A stretch of DNA of 7,812 nt. Source: Sphingomonas sp. (GTDB taxonomy: Bacteria; Pseudomonadota; Alphaproteobacteria; Sphingomonadales; Sphingomonadaceae). Position numbers and translations under genes: made by a program. The first letter of the stretch is position 1. Every line of letters starts with the position of its first letter. Location of the stretch: positions 1 through 7,812 of the forward strand of contig JAFBAM010000122.1 of the NCBI GenBank assembly GCA_019247755.1. Direction: 5' to 3'. The notes beneath the pieces are model-generated. The model worked only from the letters and a program-made list of their open reading frames with translations, was not told the origin of the DNA and did not search any database. Positions 1-7,812 of the stretch are shown here, in pieces.

Positions 1-1
1 T

Positions 2-802
2 GACGGGATCACCCGCGAATATCTGGTCCACATGCCCAAGAGCTATCGCGGGGCGGCGACGCCGATGCTGGTCGCGCTCCACGGGGGCGGCGGTGATGCC
101 GACTTCCAGGCCGACGATTCGAAATATCGGCTGATCTCCAAGTCTGACTCGGCCGGGTTCATCGCGATCTTCCCCAACGGCTACAGCCGATTCCCTTCGG
201 GCATCCTTGCGACCTGGAACGCCGGCGCGTGCTGCGGCAAGGCGCAGGAGAACAATGTCGACGATGTCGGCTTCATTCGTGAGGTGATCCGCCGGGTCGA
301 GCGCCAGGCGAGCATCGACCCCAAGCGTATCTTCGCGACCGGCATGTCGAATGGGGCGATGATGAGCTGGCGGCTGGCCTGCGAAGCGCCGGAAATTCGT
401 GCGATCGCGCCAGTGGAAGGCACGGACAATACTGCCGTGTGCCGGCCATCACGGCCGGTGCCGGTGATCCAGTTCCACTCACTGGATGACGACCATGTCC
501 CGCTGAACGGCGGCAAAGGTGTAAGTGCGCTCACCGACACGAACTTCGCCTCGGTGCCGGCGACGCAGGCCAAGTGGGTTCAGCTCAATCGCGCGGAGCC
601 GAACGCGAAGCGGGTGCTTACCGTGCCGGGCGCCCATTGCGACCTGCATGCGGCGAAGGCCGGCGGCGCGCCGGTCGAACTATGCCTCACCGATACCGGC
701 GGCCACAGCTGGCCCGGCGGGGGCACGCAGCAGGGCCGCAAGCAGCCGTCGATGGCGATCAGCGCCAACGACCTCATGTGGAGCTTCTTTTCGTCGCTTT
801 AG
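2..802 (+). CDS. PHB depolymerase / feruloyl-esterase-like alpha/beta hydrolase (5' end missing)
   Basis: This is a serine hydrolase of the LpqC/PhaZ-like esterase family, whose members cleave polyhydroxyalkanoate or aromatic esters and are usually exported. The frame is open to the left edge, and the residues before the first in-window Met (position 32), REYLVH, already resemble the family's first strand, so the true start and any signal peptide lie outside. Counting from that Met, an oxyanion-loop LHGGGG sits at residues 16-21. The family's WNAGACCG stretch is at 62-69, the nucleophile box GMSNG at 104-108 (Ser106, codon 347-349), an acid candidate in LDDDHVP at 151-157, and the catalytic His in GGHSWPGG at 223-230. 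All triad elements are present, so the enzyme looks active. I see no C-terminal polymer-binding domain; the protein ends soon after the His motif. Substrate cannot be decided from sequence: PHB oligomers, feruloyl or acetyl esters are all possible. The lipoprotein gene 36 nt downstream may be co-transcribed. Confidence 0.88.
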   Translation, partial: DGITREYLVHMPKSYRGAATPMLVALHGGGGDADFQADDSKYRLISKSDSAGFIAIFPNGYSRFPSGILATWNAGACCGKAQENNVDDVGFIREVIRRVERQASIDPKRIFATGMSNGAMMSWRLACEAPEIRAIAPVEGTDNTAVCRPSRPVPVIQFHSLDDDHVPLNGGKGVSALTDTNFASVPATQAKWVQLNRAEPNAKRVLTVPGAHCDLHAAKAGGAPVELCLTDTGGHSWPGGGTQQGRKQPSMAISANDLMWSFFSSL

Positions 803-838
803 CGTTGCGCGAAATAGCAGGGCGGGTGAGGGTGAGCC

Positions 839-1120
839 ATGCGTAACGCGTATTTGATCCTCGCCGCCCTTCCCCTCATCTCCGGCTGTGTCGGAACCAT
901 CGCCAAGACCGCAGTCGATGTCGTCACCCTGCCCGTGAAGGTGGCCTCAGCCGGCGTCGATGCGGTGACCACCAGCCAGAAGGAGGCCGACGAGAAGCGC
1001 GGCCGCGAGCTGCGCAAGCAGGACGAGGAGCGCGGCAAGCAACTGCGGATGGCGCAGGAGCGCTGCCGCAAGGGCAAGGCGCTCCCGACCGACGACTGCG
1101 CGGCGATTCAGCAGCGCTAG
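839..1120 (+). CDS. small predicted lipoprotein of unknown function
   Basis: This 93-residue protein has a short basic N-terminus, a hydrophobic stretch (residues 4-14) and a lipobox ISGC with the acylated Cys at 17, so a mature lipoprotein of about 77 residues is predicted. There is no Asp at +2, which is compatible with outer-membrane sorting under the E. coli rule (inference). Residues 18-45 are mildly hydrophobic and Val/Ala/Thr rich. Residues 46-79 are extremely charged (many Glu, Lys, Arg) and should form a solvent-exposed helix or coiled coil. Two further cysteines (76 and 87) could form a disulfide. The start is supported by a GAGGG ribosome-binding site at 828-832, six bases before the ATG. 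It follows the esterase gene by 36 nt on the same strand, so co-transcription is likely. I do not recognise a named family and assign no function. Confidence 0.72.
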   Translation: MRNAYLILAALPLISGCVGTIAKTAVDVVTLPVKVASAGVDAVTTSQKEADEKRGRELRKQDEERGKQLRMAQERCRKGKALPTDDCAAIQQR

Positions 1121-1129
1121 CGCTTACGG

Positions 1130-1193
1130 GCGTAGCGAAGCAATCCAGTACCGCATTCTGGATTGCTTCGTCGCTGCGCTCCTCGCAATGACA
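1130..1193. repeat. palindromic intergenic repeat element (REP/MITE-like)
   Basis: A perfect 13-bp inverted repeat, CGAAGCAATCCAG (1136-1148) and its complement (1158-1170), is separated by a 9-base loop. If the outermost two pairs shift, the stem extends: 1130-1137 pairs with 1172-1179 (one G-T wobble) around a three-base bulge at 1169-1171. The right side continues as an imperfect tail ending near GCAATGAC at 1185-1192. This word set (GCAATCCAG, CTTCGTCGCTGCGC, CTCGCAATGAC) matches, from memory, a palindromic repeat scattered between genes in many proteobacterial genomes, which is often mistranslated as SLRGAQRRSNP. That peptide indeed appears in the minus-strand translation here. Only one copy is in the window, so dispersal is inferred. 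The stem may also act as an mRNA-stabilising hairpin for the upstream lipoprotein transcript. There is no T-tract, so it is not a classical terminator. Confidence 0.75.
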
Positions 1194-1197
1194 AGCA

Positions 1198-1647
1198 ATG
1201 CGCTACTTCCTCGACACTGAATATAATGGCTGGGGCGGCGCGCTCCTGAGCCTGGCGCTGGTGCCGGAGGACGGCGAGGAGCTTTACGTGACGCTCGACT
1301 GGGAAGGCGCGCTTGAGCCTTGGGTCGAGCGCAACGTCGTCCCTTATCTCGACATGGTGCCGGAAAGTCTTGTGTCGCCGCGGATGAGCCGTGCCGACGC
1401 GGCGCGGACGCTTGCGCATTATTTCGCTGGCGATCCCGACCCTGTCATCGTCGCCGACTGGCCCGAGGACATTTCCCTGTTCAATGCCCTGCTGGTGACC
1501 GGCCCCGGAGTGATGGCCGAAGTCTCCGGCCTCAAGTTTCAGTTCATGCCGCTCAGCGGCTTCAGCACTGCGGCGAACAGCAAGATCCCGCACAACGCGC
1601 TGCACGACGCGCGCGCACTGCGCGACCATATCGTCGGAATGGAATGA
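1198..1647 (+). CDS. DEDDh-type 3'-5' exoribonuclease, Rv2179c-like
   Basis: This 149-residue RNase H-fold exonuclease most resembles the Rv2179c-type 3'-5' exoribonuclease domain; such enzymes remove 3' nucleotides using two metal ions. The Exo I motif is FLDTEY with Asp6 and Glu8. Exo II is in VIVADWPEDISLF, with Asp87 the likely ligand (Asp91 alternative). Exo III is HNALHDA with His132 and Asp137, giving the DEDDh pattern. The length suits a stand-alone single-domain enzyme. The start is forced: the catalytic strand begins at residue 2 and an in-frame TGA lies at 1189-1191, only two codons upstream. No Shine-Dalgarno sequence precedes the ATG, because that region belongs to the palindromic repeat. 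The stop codon (1645-1647) directly abuts the stop of the opposing regulator gene. RNA versus DNA substrate is not decided by the sequence; the role is inferred from the family. Confidence 0.82.
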   Translation: MRYFLDTEYNGWGGALLSLALVPEDGEELYVTLDWEGALEPWVERNVVPYLDMVPESLVSPRMSRADAARTLAHYFAGDPDPVIVADWPEDISLFNALLVTGPGVMAEVSGLKFQFMPLSGFSTAANSKIPHNALHDARALRDHIVGME

Positions 1648-2142
1648 TTATTCGGCGGCTGTCCGAAGCGCGGCCGAATCCTCGCGCTCGATCCAGGTCA
1701 GGTCATTGAGCGTGAGGTCGCGGCCGTCATGGGCCTGGACGCCAATCTTGCGGACCGGCCTTCCGTCGCGGCGATCGGCAAGCTGTACGCGCATGCTGCC
1801 GTAGCCCCATTCCTCGCCCCATTGGCGTAGCGCGAGGACGACCGGCAGGAGCCCTTCACCCTTCGGTGTGAGCGAGTAGATCACGCGGCGGCCGTCTTCG
1901 GGGTCTGGCTTCCGCTCGAGGATGCCGCCCGCGACCATCTTCGACAGGCGGTCGGAGAGGATGTTGCGGGCGATTCCGAGCCCGGCCTGGAACTCCTCGA
2001 AATGCCTGAGGCCGTTGAGTGCGCCGCGGAGGATGAGGAACGCCCATTTCTCCCCGATCAGCTCGACGGCAGCGGGCAGCGGGCACGACAATGCCGCCTG
2101 TTTGAACGAATCGATGCCCGACGTCAGCGTGTCAGCCGGCAT
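1648..2142 (-). CDS. HxlR-family winged-helix transcriptional regulator
   Basis: This is a 164-residue DNA-binding protein. The HxlR signature covers residues 20-112: CPLPAAVELIGEKWAFLILR (20-39), then LRHFEEFQAGLGIARNILSDRL, the recognition-helix region (45-66), the wing with ERKPDPEDGRRVIYSLTPKG (76-95), and a WGEEWG dimerisation helix (108-113). Cys20 is the only cysteine and sits at the family's conserved N-terminal site, which is the redox sensor in B. subtilis YodB/HypR-type members (established for those; inference here). Residues 115-164 are a C-terminal extension beyond the minimal domain. A GAGG ribosome-binding site (complement of 2149-2152) lies six bases before the ATG. It is divergent from the small exported protein gene across 123 bp, the usual arrangement for a local regulator and its target. 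It converges on the exonuclease gene with no gap. Confidence 0.92.
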   Translation of the reverse strand: MPADTLTSGIDSFKQAALSCPLPAAVELIGEKWAFLILRGALNGLRHFEEFQAGLGIARNILSDRLSKMVAGGILERKPDPEDGRRVIYSLTPKGEGLLPVVLALRQWGEEWGYGSMRVQLADRRDGRPVRKIGVQAHDGRDLTLNDLTWIEREDSAALRTAAE

Positions 2143-2172
2143 GCGCTGCCTCTCTCCCCAATCCGAATCTCA

Positions 2173-2235
2173 TGAAACCACAATTCGGTTCCAAAAAACA
2201 GTTGCCGTGTGAAACTAGTCACGGTATTCAGTTTC
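2173..2235. promoter_or_regulatory. divergent promoter/operator region with GAAAC inverted repeats
   Basis: The 123 bp between the HxlR gene and the exported-protein gene are clearly AT-richer than their surroundings and hold two dyads. The first is TGAAACC (2173-2179) facing GGTTCCA (2187-2193), with one mismatch per arm. The second is GAAACT (2211-2216) facing AGTTTC (2230-2235), a perfect match. Both left arms share the word TGAAAC and start 37 bp apart. A weak sigma-70-like pair for the rightward gene is TTGCCG (2202-2207) and TATTCA (2225-2230), spacing 17; it would overlap the second dyad, as expected for repression. HxlR proteins typically autoregulate and bind such dyads, but site assignment here is inference. 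Confidence 0.4.
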
Positions 2236-2251
2236 TTCTAACAACTTTCAT

Positions 2252-2256
2252 GGGAG
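2252..2256 (+). promoter_or_regulatory. ribosome-binding site of the small exported protein gene
   Basis: GGGAG lies nine bases before the ATG at 2266. It selects this start over the out-of-frame ATG at 2250, and the resulting protein begins with a proper signal peptide. Confidence 0.6.
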
Positions 2257-2265
2257 TCAATAGCG

Positions 2266-2583
2266 ATGCTCCGTCCGATCCTTGCACTTACCGCCATTGC
2301 CGCCCTCGCCGCTCCTGCGGCTGCAGCCAGCTATTCCGCCAAGCTGTCGGCACCGGCGAACGGGCGCATCGTCGCTCGTGACATCAACTGGGCCTGCGCC
2401 GGCAACAGCTGCCGGGGCGCGACGCTGGAAAGCCGCCCCGCGGTCCTTTGCCAGGCGCTCGCCAAGAAGGCCGGCAAGGTCGAGGGCTTCCTGGTCGATG
2501 GCCGCGCGTTCAGCGACGCCGAGCTCGGCCAGTGCAACGCTTCGATCAAGGCCGACACCGGCAAGGCAGCCGGCGGCCAGTAA
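2266..2583 (+). CDS. small exported four-cysteine protein, CC_3452-like family
   Basis: This 105-residue protein has a Sec signal peptide: a short N-terminus with Arg3, a hydrophobic core at 5-16, and an Ala-rich cleavage zone ending near AAA-ASYS, with cleavage around residue 20 or 21. The mature part of about 85 residues contains four cysteines (44, 49, 62, 90), including a CAGNSC pair, which suggests two disulfides in the periplasm. The pattern of a Trp-x-Cys pair, then a Cys-containing helix, then a glycine/phenylalanine strand and a final QCNA fits, from memory, the uncharacterised CC_3452 family of Caulobacter and sphingomonads. The function of that family is unknown. It is transcribed divergently from the HxlR regulator, which may control it (inference from position only). 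A strong hairpin follows the stop codon. Confidence 0.75.
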   Translation: MLRPILALTAIAALAAPAAAASYSAKLSAPANGRIVARDINWACAGNSCRGATLESRPAVLCQALAKKAGKVEGFLVDGRAFSDAELGQCNASIKADTGKAAGGQ

Positions 2584-2592
2584 CGTCCTCCG

Positions 2593-2627
2593 GGGGCTGC
2601 CGGTCTCCCCTCCCTCTCGGCAGCCCC
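2593..2627 (+). terminator. terminator-like hairpin after the small exported protein gene
   Basis: A perfect 10-bp GC-rich inverted repeat, GGGGCTGCCG (2593-2602) and CGGCAGCCCC (2618-2627), has a 15-base pyrimidine-rich loop and starts nine bases after the stop codon. It is followed only by ATCTTCGCGCTT rather than a run of T, so termination may be inefficient or factor-assisted. It may instead mainly protect the 3' end of the mRNA. Confidence 0.55.
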
Positions 2628-2637
2628 ATCTTCGCGC

Positions 2638-2667
2638 TTGCACAATGACGCCCCCTCTGCCCATTTT
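2638..2667 (+). promoter_or_regulatory. candidate rsh promoter
   Basis: TTGCAC (2638-2643) and CATTTT (2662-2667) lie 18 bases apart, just after the upstream hairpin and just before the preferred GTG start of rsh at 2674. The -35 word matches the consensus well but the -10 word only partly. If used, transcription would begin at or very near the start codon. This is a pattern match only. Confidence 0.27.
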
Positions 2668-2673
2668 AGAGGG

Positions 2674-4760
2674 GTGCTGAGACAGTATGAGCTGGTCGAG
2701 AAGGTCCGCTCCTATGATCCCGATGCGGATGAGGGGCTGATCAACCGCGCCTACGTCTTCTCGATGAAGGCGCACGGCGGCCAGCAACGAGCGTCCGGCG
2801 ACCCTTATTTCAGCCATCCGATCGAGGTCGCGGGCATCCTCACCGACCTCAAGCTCGACGACCAGACGATCGCCACCGCGATCCTGCACGACACCATCGA
2901 GGATACGCTCGCGACGCCGCAGGAGATCGAGAAGCATTTCGGCAAGGATGTCGCGCGGCTGGTCGACGGTGTCACCAAGCTCAGCAAGATCGAAGCGCAG
3001 TCGGAGAGCGAGCGGGCTGCGGAGAACCTCCGCAAGTTCCTGCTCGCGCTGTCGGACGATATTCGGGTCCTGCTGGTGAAGCTCGCCGACCGGCTCCACA
3101 ACATGCGGACGCTCCACCACATTCCATCAGAAGAGAAGCGGCGCCGCATCGCCCGCGAGACGATGGATATCTACGCGCCGCTCGCCGAGCGGATCGGCAT
3201 GTACGAGATGATGACCGAGATGCAGACGCTGGCATTTCGGGAGCTCGAGCCCGATGCCTATGCTTCCATCACCCGCCGCCTGAACCAGCTGACTGAATTG
3301 GGTGGCGACCTCGTCAGCCGAATCGGCCTGGGCCTGCAGCTTTACCTCGCCGACAATGGCCTTACCGCCGAGGTGCTGGGCCGGCAGAAGCACCCGTACT
3401 CGATCTGGAAAAAGATGGCCGAGCGCCACATCAGCTTCGAGCAATTGTCGGACGTCATGGCGTTCCGCATCATCGTCGCCGATGTCGCCGCTTGTTACAG
3501 CGCACTTGGCCTGATCCATCGACGCTGGCCGATGGTTCCGGGCCGGTTCAAGGACTATATCTCGACACCCAAGCGGAACGGTTATCAAAGCCTCCACACG
3601 TCGGTCATCCATGACTCCAAGATGCGGATCGAAATCCAGATCCGCAGCCGCGACATGCATGAGCAGGCCGAACGCGGGCTCGCCGCCCACTGGGCGTACA
3701 AGGAAGGGAAACCGAAGGGCGAGATCACCATCCCCTGGGTCGATGACCTGGTCGAGATTCTCGACCACGCCGAGAGCCCGGAAGAGCTGCTCGAGCACAC
3801 GCGGATGGCAATGTACCAGGATCGGATCTTCGCCTTCACGCCGAAGGGTGAGCTGATCCAGCTGCCAAAGGGGGCGACCCCGGTCGACTTCGCTTACGCC
3901 GTCCATACCGACCTCGGCGACCGGACGGTGGGCGCCAAGGTGAATGGGCGCGTGGTGCCGCTTCGCACGATGCTGGAGAATGGCGACCAGGTCGAAATCC
4001 TGGCGTCCGAAGCGCAGCACCCGCAGCCGAGCTGGCTGCGCTTCGTCGCGACCGGCAAGGCGCGCGCGGGCGTTCGGCGGTTCGTCCGTCACAAGGAGCG
4101 CGAGGAGACGGTCGAGCTCGGCCGGAAGATCTACGACGAGATCGTCGCTCGCTTGCCTGCGGAGCTCGACAGCCAGGCGCTGAAGCGCGCGTTGAAGAAG
4201 CTCAAGATCGAGAATGAAGACGAGCTGATGATCGCGATCGCACGCAAACGCGTGAGCGATGAATCGCTGATGGAGGCCCTGATGCCCGGGTCAGCCGGCG
4301 GCGATGTCGCGCCCCGGCCGATGGGACAGCGCAAGGCGATTTCGATCAAGGGGCTAACGCCGGGCGTGGCCTATCACCTCGCCCAATGTTGCCATCCGAT
4401 TCCGGGGGACCGGATCGTCGGCCTCCGCCGGGAAGATGAGGAGATCGAGGTCCACGTGATCGGCTGCGACACACTGGCCAGCGGGATCGACGCCGACTGG
4501 CTCGACCTCGCGTGGGGCGAGGGATCGGACGGCGGCGCCGCGCGCCTGGCGGTGATCCTCCGCGACATTCCCGGTGCGCTCGGCACCATGTCCAGCATCC
4601 TCGGCACGAAGCACGCGAACATCATCAACCTTCAGCTGGTCCACAGGGACGGCAGCTTTCAGACGTTCCATCTCGACATCGAGGTGCACGACCTCGCGCA
4701 CCTGCACGCGATCATCGCCGCGCTGCGCGACGCCGAGCCGGTCAGCTCCGTCGAACGGAT

Positions 4761-4764
<4 letters not shown>
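2674..4764 (+). CDS. rsh: bifunctional (p)ppGpp synthetase/hydrolase (RelA/SpoT homologue)
   Basis: This long RSH enzyme makes and degrades the alarmone (p)ppGpp in the cytoplasm. Numbered from the GTG at 2674 (696 residues), the HD hydrolase domain covers about 25-180, with His48 in FSHP, HDTIED at 72-77 and KLADRLHN at 136-143, all intact. The synthetase domain covers about 230-345: GRQKHPYSIWKKM at 236-248, Asp260 in DVMAFR, the loop RFKD at 291-294, YQSLHT at 304-309 and EIQIR at 320-324. RFKD is the basic form found in bifunctional enzymes, unlike the acidic ExDD of monofunctional RelA. TGS follows at about 383-445, a zinc-finger-like region with CCHP (572-575) and Cys598, and a C-terminal ACT domain at about 622-694. 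GTG 2674 gives MLRQYELV, the usual family N-terminus; a TTG at 2638 would add 12 unlike residues. In alphaproteobacteria a single RSH usually controls the stringent response. rpoZ, a common neighbour, is absent here. Confidence 0.95.
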
Positions 4765-7055
<2,291 letters not shown>

Positions 7056-7060
7056 TCCCT

Positions 7061-7066
7061 CTCCTT
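7061..7066 (-). promoter_or_regulatory. ribosome-binding site of maeB
   Basis: The minus strand reads AAGGAG five bases before the ATG at 7055. This near-perfect Shine-Dalgarno sequence decides the start over the upstream in-frame ATG at 7097. Confidence 0.85.
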
Positions 7067-7158
7067 GGGCGGGCGCCTTAGCGGACAGCGCGCGCAAGAG
7101 TCACGCGCGCGGGCGATTTCGGGTCGATTGCCAGGTTGGCAGCGGCTACGGTTCGGCC

Positions 7159-7812
7159 ATGGCCCGAGCCGACGCTCCGACCCCGATGATGGCCCAGTAC
7201 CGCCGCCTCAAGGAAGAAGCCGGCGATGCCCTGCTTTTCTACCGGATGGGCGATTTCTTCGAGTTGTTCTTTGACGACGCGAAGGTCGCTTCGGCCTGCC
7301 TCGACATCGCGCTGACCAAGCGCGGCGAGGACGCGGGCGAGCCAATCCCGATGTGCGGCGTGCCCGTCCATTCGGCGGAGTCCTACCTCGCCCGGCTGAT
7401 CAAGGCGGGCAACCGAGTCGCGATAGCCGAGCAGACCGAGAGCCCGGCCGAGGCCCGCAAGGCGCGAGGGTCGAAGGCTCTGGTCGAACGCGCGATCATC
7501 CGGCTCGTAACGCCGGGTACGCTCACCGAAGAGACGTTGCTCGAGTCAGCCTCTGCCAACTGGCTCGCCGCAATCGGCCGGGCCGGCGAAGACTGGGCGA
7601 TCGCTGCAGCGGACATCTCGACCGCCCGGTTCGAGCTGGTGAGCTGCGGACCCGGCGAGCTCGCCGCCGAGCTGGCGCGGCTCTCACCAGCGGAGACAAT
7701 CGCCGATTCTTCCGTGCCGGGAATCCGCACCTCGGTGGGTAAGGGCGGGTTCGACAGCATCGCCGGGGAGCGTGCGCTCAAGAGTCGCTTCGGCCTCGCG
7801 ACCCTCGACGGG
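7159..7812 (+). CDS. mutS: DNA mismatch repair ATPase MutS (3' part beyond window)
   Basis: The first 218 residues of MutS are present and the frame stays open to the right edge. MutS binds mispaired or looped bases and, with ATP, recruits MutL to start strand-specific repair. The mismatch-binding domain I covers about residues 9-125. It contains YRMGDFFELFFDDA (28-41) with the diagnostic Phe-x-Glu (Phe33, Glu35), whose Phe stacks on the mismatch, then PMCGVPVHSAESYLARLI and the VAIAEQ strand. Domain II begins around residue 130 (WLAAIGRAGEDWAIAAADISTARF). The ATPase and clamp domains lie outside. The ATG at 7159 gives a short leader before the conserved PMMAQY; no strong ribosome-binding site precedes it, so a start at one of the two Met codons at 7186 or 7189 is possible. 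It is divergent from maeB across about 100 bp. Confidence 0.95.
   Translation, partial: MARADAPTPMMAQYRRLKEEAGDALLFYRMGDFFELFFDDAKVASACLDIALTKRGEDAGEPIPMCGVPVHSAESYLARLIKAGNRVAIAEQTESPAEARKARGSKALVERAIIRLVTPGTLTEETLLESASANWLAAIGRAGEDWAIAAADISTARFELVSCGPGELAAELARLSPAETIADSSVPGIRTSVGKGGFDSIAGERALKSRFGLATLDG

Noticed and set aside
1130..1193. CRISPR repeat, attachment site or intrinsic terminator at the palindrome
   Set aside because: There is a single unit with no spacer periodicity, no tRNA or integrase nearby, and no T-tract after the stem.
1117..1629. A 170-codon open frame on the minus strand opposite the exonuclease gene
   Set aside because: It is antisense to a gene with complete catalytic motifs, and its C-terminal part is merely the translated palindromic repeat (SLRGAQRRSNP-type peptide).
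2638..2673. TTG 2638 as the rsh start
   Set aside because: It adds 12 residues unlike RSH N-termini, has no Shine-Dalgarno sequence, and the TTG is better explained as part of a possible -35 element; still not fully excluded.
2257..4092. Long minus-strand open frames (287 and 321 codons) opposite the small exported protein gene and rsh
   Set aside because: They mirror the codon bias of the real plus-strand genes, have low-complexity His/Arg/Asp-rich translations with no recognisable domain, and lie over fully conserved RSH motifs.
7056..7097. Upstream start at 7097 for the malic enzyme (14 extra residues)
   Set aside because: The extension would be translated through the strong AAGGAG ribosome-binding site at 7061-7066, and the sequence MRALSAKAPAQGEG is not like the family's N-terminus.

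Overview
The window is GC-rich, densely coded chromosomal DNA. The style of its proteins (RSH stringent-response enzyme, MaeB-type malic enzyme, MutS, and a small exported CC_3452-like protein) points to an alphaproteobacterium, most likely of the order Sphingomonadales. This placement is inferred from remembered family resemblance, not from a search. It looks like ordinary core/accessory chromosome: there is no phage, transposase, CRISPR array, tRNA or rRNA.

Layout from left to right: (1) the 3' part of a secreted-type PHB-depolymerase/feruloyl-esterase-like alpha/beta hydrolase (+), followed 36 nt later by a small lipoprotein gene (+). (2) A short palindromic intergenic repeat that runs to within a few bases of the start of a DEDDh-type 3'-5' exonuclease gene (+). 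(3) A single-cysteine HxlR-family regulator (-), whose stop codon abuts that of the exonuclease. (4) An AT-richer divergent promoter region leading to a small exported four-cysteine protein (+), which ends in a hairpin. (5) A full-length bifunctional (p)ppGpp synthetase/hydrolase (rsh, +). (6) A hybrid malic enzyme with a C-terminal phosphotransacetylase-like domain (maeB, -), whose stop codon overlaps that of rsh. (7) A divergent intergenic region and the first 218 codons of mutS (+), which runs off the right edge.

The genes do not form one pathway. The central pair combines a global starvation-signal enzyme with a carbon-flux enzyme joining the TCA cycle to pyruvate/NADPH. The esterase may be scavenging or mobilising polyester. 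The HxlR gene and its divergent neighbour are the most plausible local regulatory pair.

No clearly new multi-gene system was found. The most interesting structures are at gene edges. A canonical intrinsic terminator for rsh is embedded antisense in the last codons of maeB and specifies its basic C-terminal tail. A dispersed-type palindromic repeat occupies the place where the exonuclease's ribosome-binding site should be. The rsh start may be a leaderless or SD-poor GTG.
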